Assembly (NCBI GenBank): GCA_025054955.1
Contig: JANWZE010000057.1
Span: forward strand, 1-50,278
Reading direction: 5' to 3'
Source: Blastocatellia bacterium
GTDB lineage: Bacteria; Acidobacteriota; Blastocatellia; HR10; J050
DNA: 50,278 nucleotides
A program made the position numbers and the translations under genes. The first letter of the stretch is position 1; each line of letters opens with the position of its first letter. Below, piece by piece: positions 10,432 through 19,934 of this stretch. The notes under the pieces were generated by a model. It worked only from the letters and a program-made list of their open reading frames with translations. It had not been told where the DNA came from and made no database searches.

Positions 10432-11595
10432 TCAGCTCTCCCATCCCGGTTGGCGGTCACTGATCCAGCCGCCGCCGACGACAACATCGCCGTGATAAAA
10501 CACGACCGCTTGTCCTGGCGTGAAGGCGCGTTGCGGTTGATCGAAGCGGACAGCGACGCGATCATCATCAAGCGGCTCAACTGTGGCTGGCGCTTCGTGA
10601 TGCTTGTAACGGATTTTGGCTGTCACGCGTAGCGGCTCGGTCAACGCTGGGATTGAAATCCAATTCATCCGCTCGGCATGCAATGTCGAACTGAGTAACT
10701 CGCTTTCGCTGCCAACGACAATGCGCTGACGCTGGCGATCAATGCGCAATACATAGAGCGGCTGGCCGACAGCCAGATTCAATCCACGACGCTGCCCCAC
10801 CGTGTAACGATGAATGCCTTGATGATAACCGATGACCTCGCCCGTGGAAGTGACGATCTCCCCTGATCCATCAAGCGATGGGAGCTCGGCGACTCGCTCG
10901 CTCAGCCCATCAGCCTTGCCGTCCACCTTCAAACCGGTACGGCGGTACTCTTCCACAAATCGCGCATACTGGCCATCGGGGACAAAGCAGATTTCCTGGC
11001 TCTCACCTTTGTGGGCAACAGGCAAGCCGGCCTCTGCGGCGATGCGCCGCACGTCTTGCTTGCACAGATGACCGAGCGGGAAGAGCGTGCGAGCCAACTG
11101 CTCTTGCGTCAGCTCGAACAGGAAATACGACTGGTCACGGCTTGCATCCACGCCTCGCTTGAGCAGGAATCGGCCGGTTTGCGAGTCTAGCTCAACGCGC
11201 GCGTAGTGCCCGGTGGCGACTCGATCAAAGCCAAGCTGGTCAGCAAACGAGAGTAATGAACGAAACTTGACGTAGGTGTTGCAGGCAATGCAAGGAATGG
11301 GCGTCCGCCCGTTAAGATACTCCTGCACAAACGGCAACACCACGCGCTGCTCGAACTCCTCCTCCATGTTCAACACGTAAAACGGAAACGCCAGGTGCGC
11401 AGCAACAGCGCGCGCGTCATACACGTCGTCCAGCGAGCAGCAACGCGATGGCAAAGGCTCACCATCGAGCCCGGCGCGACGCCGTTGGTTCCAGAGTTGT
11501 AACGTGAAACCAACAAGCTCATGGCCTTGCTGCTTCAACAGGACTGCGGCAGTGGAACTATCCACGCCGCCGCTCATGGCTACGGCGATTCTCAT
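10432..11595 (-). CDS. mnmA: tRNA-specific 2-thiouridylase MnmA
   Basis: MnmA puts sulfur on uridine 34 of tRNAs for Lys, Glu and Gln. The PP-loop SGGVDSS is at residues 8-14. The two catalytic cysteines of the family are present: C102 (PCIACN) and C203 (EICFVPDG). The tRNA-binding and C-terminal beta-barrel regions follow ([17 protein letters not shown]). The length of 387 residues is slightly above the usual 360-370 because of an insert near residues 36-50 ([17 protein letters not shown]), a variant seen in several phyla. A divergent promoter is shared with the AAA ATPase gene at 11638. Confidence 0.96.
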   Translation of the reverse strand: MRIAVAMSGGVDSSTAAVLLKQQGHELVGFTLQLWNQRRRAGLDGEPLPSRCCSLDDVYDARAVAAHLAFPFYVLNMEEEFEQRVVLPFVQEYLNGRTPIPCIACNTYVKFRSLLSFADQLGFDRVATGHYARVELDSQTGRFLLKRGVDASRDQSYFLFELTQEQLARTLFPLGHLCKQDVRRIAAEAGLPVAHKGESQEICFVPDGQYARFVEEYRRTGLKVDGKADGLSERVAELPSLDGSGEIVTSTGEVIGYHQGIHRYTVGQRRGLNLAVGQPLYVLRIDRQRQRIVVGSESELLSSTLHAERMNWISIPALTEPLRVTAKIRYKHHEAPATVEPLDDDRVAVRFDQPQRAFTPGQAVVFYHGDVVVGGGWISDRQPGWES

Positions 11596-11600
11596 ATCAA

Positions 11601-11630
11601 TTGTGACCCTTCTGACAACGTGTTATTATA
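11601..11630. promoter_or_regulatory. Overlapping divergent promoters for mnmA and the MoxR-type ATPase gene
   Basis: Plus strand: TTGTGA (11601-11606), 17 bases, TATTAT (11624-11629), with the ATG only 8 bases further at 11638. Minus strand: a perfect TATAAT occupies plus positions 11630-11625, facing mnmA at 11595; its -35 would lie inside the start of the ATPase gene. The two -10 boxes share the same bases, so polymerase can serve only one side at a time. Confidence 0.6.
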
Positions 11631-11637
11631 GCAACCT

Positions 11638-12444
11638 ATGATTGAAACGGCAGCCGATAAGTATCGGATCACGCAAGAACCATTCTACATACCGGTCAAT
11701 CACGAAGTGGAATTGTTGACGGCTGCCTACCACGCCAAGTTGCCGGTGATGCTCAAAGGGCCGACCGGTTGCGGGAAAACTCGTTTCGTGCAATATATGG
11801 CGTGGAAATTGGATCGCCCACTGATCACTGTGGCCTGTCATGAAGACCTTTCGGCTACCGATTTGGTCGGGCGTTTCTTACTCGAAGGCCAGGAAACAGT
11901 CTGGCATGATGGCCCGTTGACAACAGCCGTCAAGCACGGATGCATTTGTTACCTGGATGAAGTCGTCGAAGCTCGCAAAGATACGATTGTGGTGATTCAT
12001 CCGCTCACCGATGACCGCCGCATCTTGCCAGTGGAAAAATTGGGCACGTTGATCCAAGCGCCGGATGAGTTCATGCTGATCGTCTCGTATAACCCAGGTT
12101 ACCAAAGTGTGCTCAAAGACCTGAAACATTCGACGCGACAGCGCTTCATCAGCCTGGAATTTGACTATCCCTCGCCAGAGATCGAAACCCAGATACTGAT
12201 GCAAGAAGGCGGCATTGATGCGCCGATGGCGCGCGACTTGGTCAGAATCGGCCAGAAGGTTCGCAACCTTAAAGGTCATGGCCTGGAAGAGGGCGTCTCC
12301 ACGCGATTGCTCGTGTATGCGGCGCAGCTCATCGCCAGTGGGATTGCGCCACGCCAAGCTTGTGAAGTCGCCATCACCAATACCGTCACCGATGAGCTGG
12401 AGATTCAACGGAGCATTCACGAAATTATCACGACGATTATCTAG
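11638..12444 (+). CDS. MoxR-family AAA+ ATPase (NorQ/CbbQ/NirQ-like)
   Basis: This 268-residue AAA+ ATPase has Walker A GPTGCGKT at residues 41-48, Walker B CICYLDEV at about 102-109, and the sensor block [14 protein letters not shown] with the arginine-containing STRQRF. This reading is typical of the CbbQ/NirQ/NorQ branch. Members work with a VWA-domain partner to insert metals into, or activate, enzymes such as Rubisco or nitric-oxide reductase. The partner follows at 12572. The target enzyme is not encoded in the window. The ATG lies 8 bases after a -10 box, so the mRNA is probably leaderless. The 3' end is duplicated downstream. Confidence 0.88.
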   Translation: MIETAADKYRITQEPFYIPVNHEVELLTAAYHAKLPVMLKGPTGCGKTRFVQYMAWKLDRPLITVACHEDLSATDLVGRFLLEGQETVWHDGPLTTAVKHGCICYLDEVVEARKDTIVVIHPLTDDRRILPVEKLGTLIQAPDEFMLIVSYNPGYQSVLKDLKHSTRQRFISLEFDYPSPEIETQILMQEGGIDAPMARDLVRIGQKVRNLKGHGLEEGVSTRLLVYAAQLIASGIAPRQACEVAITNTVTDELEIQRSIHEIITTII

Positions 12445-12523
12445 AGAAGTTGGTTCAACGAGCGTGTTGGAGCAGGTTGTACGGCATTCACGAAATGATC
12501 ACGACGATTATCTAGAGAAGTTT
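12413..12523 (+). repeat. Duplicated 3' end of the ATPase gene
   Basis: About 39 bases at 12413-12451, covering the last codons (HEIITTII), the TAG stop and following bases, recur at 12484-12522 with one mismatch and 71 bases offset. The second copy lies in the gap before the VWA gene and is not needed for coding. It looks like a local duplication. Confidence 0.75.
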
Positions 12524-12571
12524 GCGATGAACTGCACGTATCCATTGCAATAAGCGACACGATCAACTGTG

Positions 12572-15500
12572 ATGGACTCGATCAAAGAGATTCTCGATCA
12601 TAACCTGCCTGGCGTCGCGCCATCCAAAATCGAGATGCTGGCCGGCAAGTTGCGACGATTGCCGGTGGAGCGGGCGCGGATCATGCTCGATGCCGGATTA
12701 TTGCTTGTCGGCTCGTCGGCGCGCGCGGCTATCGAATTTTTGTGGCACAGTCCTGACGTTGCGCGACAGTTACCGTTGGACGATGTGCGCGTCTGGGGCA
12801 AGATCGCGCGCCATCTGGTTCATGGTCATGCCGACGGCGCTATCCGGTTTTTCCAGAGCGCCGCGCCGGTGCTCCAGTCGCTGCCCGCGTCTGTGCGTAG
12901 CCTTGTGCTAGGCGTCTGCGAACGACAGACCACCATGTCTCCACCGCTGGCCATAGACTGTTTCATGGCCGCGCCGCAATTGATCAGCCACATCAACGAT
13001 CAACATGTTGCCACTCGCCTTTATGCGATTGCCTATGAGATCAGCCGTCGCAGCGCCACGCAAAGCGCCGAACTGCTCAAAGCTGCGCCGCGAGTCCTTG
13101 CGTTCTTGCGCGCCGAGCATCGCGGCCCAATCCGAAAGCCAGCCCAGGACCGTCACCAATCGGACGAAGATCAGTATCAACTTATTGACGAAGTTCTAGC
13201 GCTGACAGAAGCGTTCGCTCAACGAGCCGGCGGCCTGGCCACCGAGTTTTTTGCCACGTTGCCTCAGGCACTGCCAGAAACACCTGTGCCACTGCAAATG
13301 ACGCTGCTACACGCTACTCGATGCTTTCTCGAACGAGGGGGTGGCGCCGCCTTGCAATACTTTCTCGTGGCTGGACGCTTGTTGGTCAGCGCCGGCCCTG
13401 GTGCGCTCAGTCGCTGGACGGCGCTGGCGCAGAAAATTGCCGTGCAGGGAAATGCCGCTGTCTACCATTTCTTGAAGGTCACGCCGCCGGTGATCACAGC
13501 CTTAGTGGCGCTCGGTCGTCATCGCGCCGATGCGTTCACGAGCGGCGTGCTCGACGTGGTCAATGAGATAGCTGATGAGAATATCTCGCTGGCCATCGAA
13601 TGTTTCAAGTCGAGTCCGACGGCGCTACAATCAAGTTCGCTCGAACAATTCGCTCGCTGGGCGCATGCCGGCTTGCGCTTGCGTCAGCGCGACATGCGCC
13701 ACGCTCAGGCCTATTACGCGCTGGAAACAAAGTCCAGTCAACAGTCCTTGAATCAGCTCACGGGCGGCCTCTCACTTGACAAAGTGTTAAACACATTGCG
13801 TCTCTACATCGAAGGGTTGGCAGGTCAGCAGATCATGGTCAAACCATCACCGACGTTCGCGCTCTCACGCCTGCCCGATGAGCTGCGCCTGCATGAGGCC
13901 GCGACCGTGTATCTGCCCTCGCTGATCCACGAATTCGAAGACGAAGCGTCAAATTTCAGAATCTATAAGGCGCTGGCCGCGCACATGGCCGGCCATATCG
14001 AGTTTGGAACATACGCCACCGACACACCGCCGCTCCAATCCGTGATGACGCGCATCCAGGCAGATGGATCGCAGCAACACGCGCCGTCAACATCGGCTCA
14101 ACCTGATGCCGAACCCATCAGTTATGCGACGGTGTTGTCGCAGTTTCCTGACCGTGAGTGGGCAATGCGCGTGTTCACCACGCTGGAAATGGCTCGCATT
14201 CACCAGCAGTTGAGACGTGTCTACCGCGGCTTGAGAGATGACCTTGATCTGTTTCAAACTAGGCTGCGCCAACATCGCCCCCATCTTGACACAATGAGCT
14301 CCGACCAACTGCTTGTCGAATTCCTGTTCCAACTGACGCTGTGTGGCGAATGCAGCAAGACGCTACACTCCATGTTTGCCCCGCTTGCGCCGCGCCTGCA
14401 AGACATCCTCACCCAAACCATCTATCGTCCAGAAGCCACTGTGGCCGACACCTTATTGGCGGTCTATCACATTCATCAATTAGTGGCCGGCGCGCGTCAA
14501 CAACCATCTGAGTCGCTCGATTCGGATCAACGCGCGGGTCAAGCTGAGACCCAACCAGAGCCGCAATCAATGAGTGAGAACATGGCTTCGATCCATGAAG
14601 ATGCGCTGGGCGACCGAGCCGACCACATTCAAGACATACACGCCGACCCTTCACAATCATGGATGGAGCTGATGGGCAAGCGTCTGCCATCTACGCTTCA
14701 TTCGCAGCTCTGGTCAAACCACAATCTTTCCGAAGAGTACGCTCTTGAGCCGGGTGATCAGGTTTATTTTTACGACGAATGGGACCGTGAACTGGGCGAT
14801 TATCGCGCTGATTGGTGTCGGGTCGTGCAGAAATCAGCGCGGCGTGGAGGACAACAATTCGTTCAGTACGTGCGCTCCTACTACGGGCCAATGATCGGCT
14901 CAATCAAACGGCAGTTTCAACTGCTTCGCCCTGAAGCGTTGCGACGCATACGCGGCGAGCTTGATGGAGAAGAGTTCGATCTGCAAGCAGTGATTGATTA
15001 CGCGCTCGACCGTCGCACATCGGGTCGCGTCTCGGAACGACTCTACGTCCGGCGGCTGCGTAAACAGCGTGATGTGGCTGTCTCGTTTCTGCTCGATATG
15101 TCCAGTTCAACTGCGCGCACGGTCGGCCCCGCTCGCGCCGAGCGCGGGCGAGTCGCCAAGCGAATCATTGACATTGAGAAAGAAGGGCTGGTGTTGATGA
15201 GCGAGGCGTTGGAAGCGGTCGGAGACATCTACTCAATTCAAGGCTTCACCAGCGAAGGGCGCCATCATGTCAAATTTTTCGTCATTAAAGATTTTGAAGA
15301 GCCGTATGGCGCCGAGATCGAATCGCGGATTGGCGGCATCACCTACCAGAACAACACGCGACTGGGCGCAGCGATTCGCCATGCCACAGCTCGGCTCAAG
15401 CGACAAACCGCTCATACCAAACTGCTCATCGTGCTGAGCGACGGACGACCTTACGATCATGATTACGGTGACGCCCGCTATGCTCGCGACGATACCAAGG

Positions 15501-15673
15501 TTGCGTTGAGACAAGCGCGCCTCGATGGCATCATCCCATTCTGCATCACGATTGATCGCGAGTCCGAACCGCAACTGCGCGATATGTACGGCGAAGTGGG
15601 ATACACGATCATTGATGACATTCTGCATCTTCCTGAGCGCTTGCCCGGCATCTACCGTCGTCTCACCCAGTGA
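12572..15673 (+). CDS. Very long VWA-domain protein, NorD/CbbO-like, with N-terminal helical repeats
   Basis: The 1033-residue protein is the likely partner of the AAA ATPase just upstream. The C-terminal third is a von Willebrand A domain with the metal site DMSSS (MIDAS, about residue 841) and [13 protein letters not shown] (about 953), as in NorD/CbbO. The N-terminal part (about residues 40-380) is a run of imperfect helical repeats with the pattern A-x-x-F-F-x-x-x-P-x-x-L (for example [15 protein letters not shown] and [13 protein letters not shown]), suggesting an alpha-solenoid. A low-complexity acidic/Gln/Ser segment (about 640-700) separates the two. NorD proteins are usually much shorter. 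An ATG at 12572 follows an in-frame GTG at 12569; no ribosome-binding site is evident. No nor or cbb genes are nearby. Confidence 0.8.
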   Translation: MDSIKEILDHNLPGVAPSKIEMLAGKLRRLPVERARIMLDAGLLLVGSSARAAIEFLWHSPDVARQLPLDDVRVWGKIARHLVHGHADGAIRFFQSAAPVLQSLPASVRSLVLGVCERQTTMSPPLAIDCFMAAPQLISHINDQHVATRLYAIAYEISRRSATQSAELLKAAPRVLAFLRAEHRGPIRKPAQDRHQSDEDQYQLIDEVLALTEAFAQRAGGLATEFFATLPQALPETPVPLQMTLLHATRCFLERGGGAALQYFLVAGRLLVSAGPGALSRWTALAQKIAVQGNAAVYHFLKVTPPVITALVALGRHRADAFTSGVLDVVNEIADENISLAIECFKSSPTALQSSSLEQFARWAHAGLRLRQRDMRHAQAYYALETKSSQQSLNQLTGGLSLDKVLNTLRLYIEGLAGQQIMVKPSPTFALSRLPDELRLHEAATVYLPSLIHEFEDEASNFRIYKALAAHMAGHIEFGTYATDTPPLQSVMTRIQADGSQQHAPSTSAQPDAEPISYATVLSQFPDREWAMRVFTTLEMARIHQQLRRVYRGLRDDLDLFQTRLRQHRPHLDTMSSDQLLVEFLFQLTLCGECSKTLHSMFAPLAPRLQDILTQTIYRPEATVADTLLAVYHIHQLVAGARQQPSESLDSDQRAGQAETQPEPQSMSENMASIHEDALGDRADHIQDIHADPSQSWMELMGKRLPSTLHSQLWSNHNLSEEYALEPGDQVYFYDEWDRELGDYRADWCRVVQKSARRGGQQFVQYVRSYYGPMIGSIKRQFQLLRPEALRRIRGELDGEEFDLQAVIDYALDRRTSGRVSERLYVRRLRKQRDVAVSFLLDMSSSTARTVGPARAERGRVAKRIIDIEKEGLVLMSEALEAVGDIYSIQGFTSEGRHHVKFFVIKDFEEPYGAEIESRIGGITYQNNTRLGAAIRHATARLKRQTAHTKLLIVLSDGRPYDHDYGDARYARDDTKVALRQARLDGIIPFCITIDRESEPQLRDMYGEVGYTIIDDILHLPERLPGIYRRLTQ

Positions 15674-15990
15674 CGTTGCGAAACACAGCGAGAAGAATCA
15701 CTGTCCCTCACGCTGGACTGGTATTTGCCTTCACATCACTGGACGATGCCCGGAAACAGGCTTGCAGAGAGCGTTTGCAGCCTGAAAGGATTTTTCTTCC
15801 GATTGCACGCAGGATTGATTTTTCATTTTTTCGATCACACTTCGCTTAACTCTTGAGAAAAAAGTTGTTGACATTTGATGCGAAAAGGTTTATAAGATGA
15901 CAAGATATTGTGTGTGTGGTTCAATTGTACACAATGCGAGACTAGCCACAGGATATTGTGGTTAGTGAAATTTGAATAAGGAGAAACACT
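15674..15990. other. Leader and promoter region of the H1-like gene
   Basis: No gene is supported. The stretch holds a strong promoter at 15868-15896 and a roughly 90-base untranslated leader ending in AAGGAG (15978-15983). The leader has the short repeat ATATTGTG at about 15904 and 15953 around CACAATGCGAGACTAGCCACAG. Confidence 0.6.
15868..15896 (+). promoter_or_regulatory. Strong sigma-70-type promoter for the H1-like gene
   Basis: A perfect TTGACA (15868-15873), an optimal 17-base spacer and TATAAG (15891-15896), preceded by an A-rich stretch that could act as an UP element. This is among the best promoter matches in the window. Confidence 0.85.
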
Positions 15991-16158
15991 ATGGCAACAA
16001 AGACGAAGAAACCAGCGAAGAAAACCACGAAGAAAGCTTCGAAGCTAATCTCCACGGCCGTTGCTCCAAAGAAGGCGGCGCCGAAGAAGAAAGCGACGAA
16101 GAAAGCAGCAGCACCCAAGAAAAAAGCGGCTGCCAAGAAAGCCACCAAGAAGAAATAA
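15991..16158 (+). CDS. Lys/Ala-rich histone H1-like small DNA-binding protein
   Basis: A 55-residue protein that is nearly half lysine, built of PKKK, KKA and TKK blocks (MATKTKKPAKKTTKKAS at the start, KKATKKK at the end). It resembles the lysine/alanine/proline tails of histone H1 and of bacterial Hc1, AlgP and HU-tail proteins, and would be an unstructured polycation that binds DNA or RNA. AAGGAG lies 7 bases before the ATG. A near-consensus promoter upstream and a textbook terminator downstream mark it as a highly expressed single-gene unit. A low-complexity protein of this length is easily missed by gene finders. Function (chromatin compaction, RNA binding) is inference. Confidence 0.8.
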   Translation: MATKTKKPAKKTTKKASKLISTAVAPKKAAPKKKATKKAAAPKKKAAAKKATKKK

Positions 16159-16216
16159 GTTTGAGGGTGGTCTCACAGCTCTGAGAGCGTTTCGCCTCAG
16201 CGAACATCAGAGCACA

Positions 16217-16275
16217 CCCGGTGTTCTCACATCATCCGGACAAAGAACGAACCAGGCCGATGCGAGAACACCGGG
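16217..16275 (+). repeat. 12-bp perfect inverted repeat in the 3' untranslated region
   Basis: CCCGGTGTTCTC (16217-16228) and GAGAACACCGGG (16264-16275) can close a 35-base loop. It lies between the H1-like stop codon and the terminator, so it would fold in the transcript 3' end. Confidence 0.7.
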
Positions 16276-16286
16276 AGCGATTGATA

Positions 16287-16314
16287 GGGATGGGTTGCCA
16301 TCCCTTTTCTTTTT
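16287..16314 (+). terminator. Intrinsic terminator of the H1-like gene
   Basis: GGGATGG, loop GTTG, CCATCCC, followed directly by TTTTCTTTTTC. The stem is perfect and the T-run is strong. Confidence 0.92.
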
Positions 16315-16519
16315 CTCCTGTCCACGCACGTCTTGCTCAATGCTCAACTGCATGCAACGCGCGGATGAGTCGCCATCCCTTTGTTCTGTTCTCACGGCTC
16401 CTGCTCGCTTGATCGGCGTCGCCGTGCTCGCGGATTCGCGTTGAATCTCCTGCCGGCCTGATCGTCTCGGTTCGGCACTCACCGATCGGATTGAGTTGAG
16501 CGAAGCCTCGGCTCGTTCT

Positions 16520-16549
16520 TTGCCAACGGCTGACGGTTCAGTGTAGAAT
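16520..16549 (+). promoter_or_regulatory. Candidate promoter for rfbB-rfbD
   Basis: TTGCCA (16520-16525), 18 bases, TAGAAT (16544-16549), 40 bases before the GTG start of rfbB. Confidence 0.45.
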
Positions 16550-16589
16550 GGCAGCCTCAGCGTGAGCGTTAATGCTAAGGAGTGAGAGC

Positions 16590-17609
16590 GTGAAAGTTTT
16601 CGTCACAGGTGGAGCTGGGTTCATCGGCTCGAATTTCATTCGCTATTGGCTGAACCAGTATCCGCATTCGCAGATCACCAATTTCGATAAGCTCACCTAC
16701 GCCGGTAATCTCGATAACCTCACTGATGTCGCCGCGCAAGCGAACTATCGCTTCGTCCACGGCGACATTTGTCAGTACGAACAGGTGAGCGAAGCGCTTG
16801 AGCCGGACACTGATCTGTTGATCAATTTCGCTGCCGAATCGCACGTGGATCGCAGCATCGAGGATGCGACCGACTTCGTTCAGACGAATGTCGTGGGGGT
16901 GCAAACGCTGCTCGATGTGGCTCGGCACAAACGAGTCAGGCGCTTCGTACAAATTTCGACCGATGAGGTCATGGGCAGCGTCGAGCCAGGCCGCTACTTC
17001 ACCGAAACAAGTCCGCTCGAGCCCAACAGTCCTTATGCTGCTTCCAAAGCCGCTGGCGAGATGTTGGTACGAGCTGCGCATCGAACGTATGGTCTTGATG
17101 TCGTCATCATCCGATCGGGCAATTGCTATGGCCCGTATCAATTTCCCGAAAAGCTCATCCCGCTGATGATCACCAATGCGCTGAACTATATGCCACTGCC
17201 GATCTACGGAGACGGAATGCAGATCCGCGATTGGGTCTACGTGGATGATTACTGCCGGGCGGCTGATCTCATTAGCCGACATGGCCGCGCTGGTGAAGTC
17301 TATTGCGTCAGTGCCCGTTCGGAAAAAACTAATTTGGAAGTGGTTGAAACATTGCTGCGGTTGCTGGACAGGCCGCGTTCGTTGATTCAGTTTGTCGAAG
17401 ATCGGCCGGGTCATGACCGTCGCTATGCCATTGATCCATCCAAGTTGGAACGAGAACTGGGATGGCGACCCAAGGAATCATTTGAAAGCGGCATCGCTAA
17501 GACAGTCGCCTGGTATCAAGCCAATCCCCACTGGGTTGAAACTGTGCGTAGCGGCGCCTATCGTGATTACTACCAGCGCATGTATGGACATCGAAAGATC
17601 ATCCGATGA
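16590..17609 (+). CDS. rfbB: dTDP-glucose 4,6-dehydratase
   Basis: RfbB/RmlB converts dTDP-glucose to dTDP-4-keto-6-deoxyglucose, the second step to dTDP-L-rhamnose and other deoxysugars of surface polysaccharide. The extended-SDR features are clear: GGAGFIGS for NAD at residues 7-14, STDEV at 123-127 and the catalytic YxxxK as Y149/K153. The family landmarks FDKLTYAGN and ESHVDRSI are also present. The GTG at 16590 was chosen because AAGGAG sits 7 bases upstream and the fold starts at once (MKVFVTGG). The length of 339 residues fits. Its end overlaps the reductase gene. rfbA and rfbC are not in the window. Confidence 0.93.
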   Translation: MKVFVTGGAGFIGSNFIRYWLNQYPHSQITNFDKLTYAGNLDNLTDVAAQANYRFVHGDICQYEQVSEALEPDTDLLINFAAESHVDRSIEDATDFVQTNVVGVQTLLDVARHKRVRRFVQISTDEVMGSVEPGRYFTETSPLEPNSPYAASKAAGEMLVRAAHRTYGLDVVIIRSGNCYGPYQFPEKLIPLMITNALNYMPLPIYGDGMQIRDWVYVDDYCRAADLISRHGRAGEVYCVSARSEKTNLEVVETLLRLLDRPRSLIQFVEDRPGHDRRYAIDPSKLERELGWRPKESFESGIAKTVAWYQANPHWVETVRSGAYRDYYQRMYGHRKIIR

Positions 17610-18507
17610 CCGAGCTGCGCCTCGACGCACGATTCTGATCACCGGCGCAAACGGATTACTTGGCCGACAGGTCGTTCAGTGGTTCTCCCCGCGCCACCAT
17701 GTTGTGGCCGCATCACGAGTGGATCTTAACATTGCCGATGCCGACGCAGTGAACCGATACGTTGACGAGTGCAGCCCCGATCTCATTATCAATTGCGCAG
17801 CTTTGTCCAATGTGGATGCGTGCGAGAGCGATCCACAGGCGGCCTTTGTTGCCAACGCTGACGGGCCGCGCCATCTGGCGCAAGCTGCCCAGCGTATCGG
17901 CGCTGAACTCATTCATATCAGCACCGACTACGTCTTTGATGGGCAGAAGACAATCCCGTATACGATTGAGGATGAGCCGCGCCCTATCAATGTCTACGGA
18001 GCGTCTAAGCTGGCTGGCGAACAGTTTGTGCGTGAGGCCTGCCCGCGACATTACATCGTTCGCGTGGCTCGTTTGTTTGGGCCCGGCGGACGCAACTTTG
18101 CTAGCACGGCGCTGGAAACGGCCAAACAACATAGCCGATTGTTGGCCATCGTTGACGAGATCGGTTCGCCCACTTACGTGGTGGATTTAGCTCAGCGCCT
18201 TGAGGTGATTGCGCAACATGGCCATTATGGCACGTATCATGTCACCAATCGGGGCGCTTGTTCGTGGGCTGATTTTGCGACTTATGTCATCGAACTTGGC
18301 GGGTTGTCAGGCGTCACGATACAACGAGTACGCAGCGGCGATTTACATCGGCCAGCTCGACGCCCTGCCTATACTGAAATGCGCTGTCTGCTTTCGGAAC
18401 GACTGGGATTTGAACCGCTGCGACCGTGGCAGCAGGCATACAGTGAATTTATCAACTCAGTGATAAGTTCAACGGAGCGCAATGCGCCGGCTGGGCATAT
18501 AACGTAA
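17584..18507 (+). CDS. rfbD: dTDP-4-dehydrorhamnose reductase-like SDR
   Basis: This short-chain-dehydrogenase-fold protein of 307 residues has TGANGLLGRQ for cofactor binding near the N-terminus, the strongly conserved STDYVFDG, and YGASKLAGE with the catalytic tyrosine and lysine. It matches the RmlD family, which makes the last step to dTDP-L-rhamnose. The only sensible start is the ATG at 17584, which overlaps rfbB by 26 bases, so the two are translated from one message. The order rfbB-rfbD without rfbA/rfbC is unusual but not rare. Related SDR reductases with other sugar substrates cannot be excluded. Confidence 0.85.
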   Translation: MDIERSSDDRAAPRRTILITGANGLLGRQVVQWFSPRHHVVAASRVDLNIADADAVNRYVDECSPDLIINCAALSNVDACESDPQAAFVANADGPRHLAQAAQRIGAELIHISTDYVFDGQKTIPYTIEDEPRPINVYGASKLAGEQFVREACPRHYIVRVARLFGPGGRNFASTALETAKQHSRLLAIVDEIGSPTYVVDLAQRLEVIAQHGHYGTYHVTNRGACSWADFATYVIELGGLSGVTIQRVRSGDLHRPARRPAYTEMRCLLSERLGFEPLRPWQQAYSEFINSVISSTERNAPAGHIT

Positions 18508-18515
18508 AGGATACG

Positions 18516-19934
18516 TCACTTCGCTTGCAGAGATTGGAGAATTGTCCGGCGAAACTCTTGCGCCTTAGCGATGATTGTCGGTTGATCCAGCGTCAACAAA
18601 CGACGGTTGCTCATCACCACGCGCCCATTGATGATAACCGTGTTGACATCGGTCGCATCAGTGGCATAAACCAATTGCGAATAGAGATCGTAGACAGGCA
18701 CCTGATGTGGCGCATTCAAATCAACCACGATGATGTCAGCGCGTTTGCCGGGTTGGAGGCTGCCGATTTCTCGGTCCAGATGGAGAGCGCGCGCGCCGTT
18801 GATAGTGGCCATGGCCAAGGCCTGGCGCGCGCTGACAACTTTGGGGTCGGCTGAGGCGACTTTGTGCAGCAGCGCCGTCGTTTTCATCGCTTCAAACATG
18901 TCGAGCGTATTATTGCTGGCCGCGCCGTCCGTGCCCAGTCCCACGGCAACATCAGCGCGGAGCAGGCGGGGCACCGGCGCAATGCCCGATGCAAGTTTCA
19001 TGTTGCTTTGCGGATTATGAACCACGCCGACCTGATGACGCTTGAGCAGGGCGATTTCTTCATCAGTCAGGTGAACCGCATGGGCTGCAATTAACCGAGG
19101 CGTCAAGAGTCCGATCCGTTGCAAATAGAGCACAGGACGCGCGCCGAATCGCTGACTGACATCGTCAATTTCGGTTTGCGTCTCGGCCACGTGCATGAGC
19201 ACAGGAACGTCATGAGTCTCAGCGAATGATTGCACCTTTTTCAAAGTCTCCGTGGATAACGTGTAGGGCGCATGAGGCGCGATCGCCGGAACGATCAAAG
19301 GATGATGGCGATATTGGTTAATGAACCGCGCGGCATATTCCAGTGCCGCGTCCGGTGTGCGGCTATCGGGGCTGGGGAAATCAATCACTGTTTGACCGAG
19401 CACACCACGCATGCCGGCAGCGGCGGCAACGGCGGCAATTTCATCTTCAAAGTAGTACATATCGGCAAAGGTGGTCGTGCCGCCGCGGATCATTTCCACA
19501 CACGCCAGCCGCGTTCCCCAGCGAACGAACTGGCGCGTGACGTTCTTGGCTTCAGCCGGAAAGATGTACTCGGTGAGCCACTGCTGCAAATCGAGGTCAT
19601 CGGCGATGCCACGGAACAACACCATCGGCGCATGGGTATGTCCATTGATGAGTCCAGGTAGAACGGCTTTGTCGCGTGCATCAATCGTTTGTCGAGCGAG
19701 GAACCGCGGAGCCAGCGCGCGCCGCTCGCCGACGGCCACGATTCGATCGCCTCGAACAGCGACGAAGCCGTCATGGAAGCTGCTCCAGTCAGCATCCATG
19801 GTCAACACAGTGCCGCCTTGAATCACGAGATCAACCCGTTCACGTTGAAGCCCCGCGCGCGCGACAGCGCAACCGGCGGTCGTTACCATCACCGCCAACA
19901 AGGCCACAAGCACCGAGTGAACCGTCCGCATCAT
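18516..19934 (-). CDS. Amidohydrolase, MTA/SAH deaminase-like, with lipoprotein signal
   Basis: The protein belongs to the ATZ/TRZ (MtaD) branch of metal-dependent amidohydrolases that deaminate S-adenosylhomocysteine, methylthioadenosine or related rings. The metal ligands are visible: NGHTHAP, then APHAPY, MHVAET and GTDGAASNN. An N-terminal signal of about 22 residues with a lipobox-like TAGC (cysteine at 22) suggests export and lipid anchoring, which is unusual because known MTA/SAH substrates are cytoplasmic. The start overlaps the stop of the RsbW-like gene as ATGA, so translation is coupled. A second ATG follows immediately at 19931. The substrate is not settled by the sequence. Confidence 0.82.
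   Translation of the reverse strand: MMRTVHSVLVALLAVMVTTAGCAVARAGLQRERVDLVIQGGTVLTMDADWSSFHDGFVAVRGDRIVAVGERRALAPRFLARQTIDARDKAVLPGLINGHTHAPMVLFRGIADDLDLQQWLTEYIFPAEAKNVTRQFVRWGTRLACVEMIRGGTTTFADMYYFEDEIAAVAAAAGMRGVLGQTVIDFPSPDSRTPDAALEYAARFINQYRHHPLIVPAIAPHAPYTLSTETLKKVQSFAETHDVPVLMHVAETQTEIDDVSQRFGARPVLYLQRIGLLTPRLIAAHAVHLTDEEIALLKRHQVGVVHNPQSNMKLASGIAPVPRLLRADVAVGLGTDGAASNNTLDMFEAMKTTALLHKVASADPKVVSARQALAMATINGARALHLDREIGSLQPGKRADIIVVDLNAPHQVPVYDLYSQLVYATDATDVNTVIINGRVVMSNRRLLTLDQPTIIAKAQEFRRTILQSLQAK

Larger units (their letters stand above)
16159..16589. other. Region between the H1-like gene and rfbB
   Basis: No gene is supported. The stretch holds a 12-bp inverted repeat, an intrinsic terminator and a candidate rfbB promoter, each listed separately. 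The remaining part is featureless. Confidence 0.5.
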
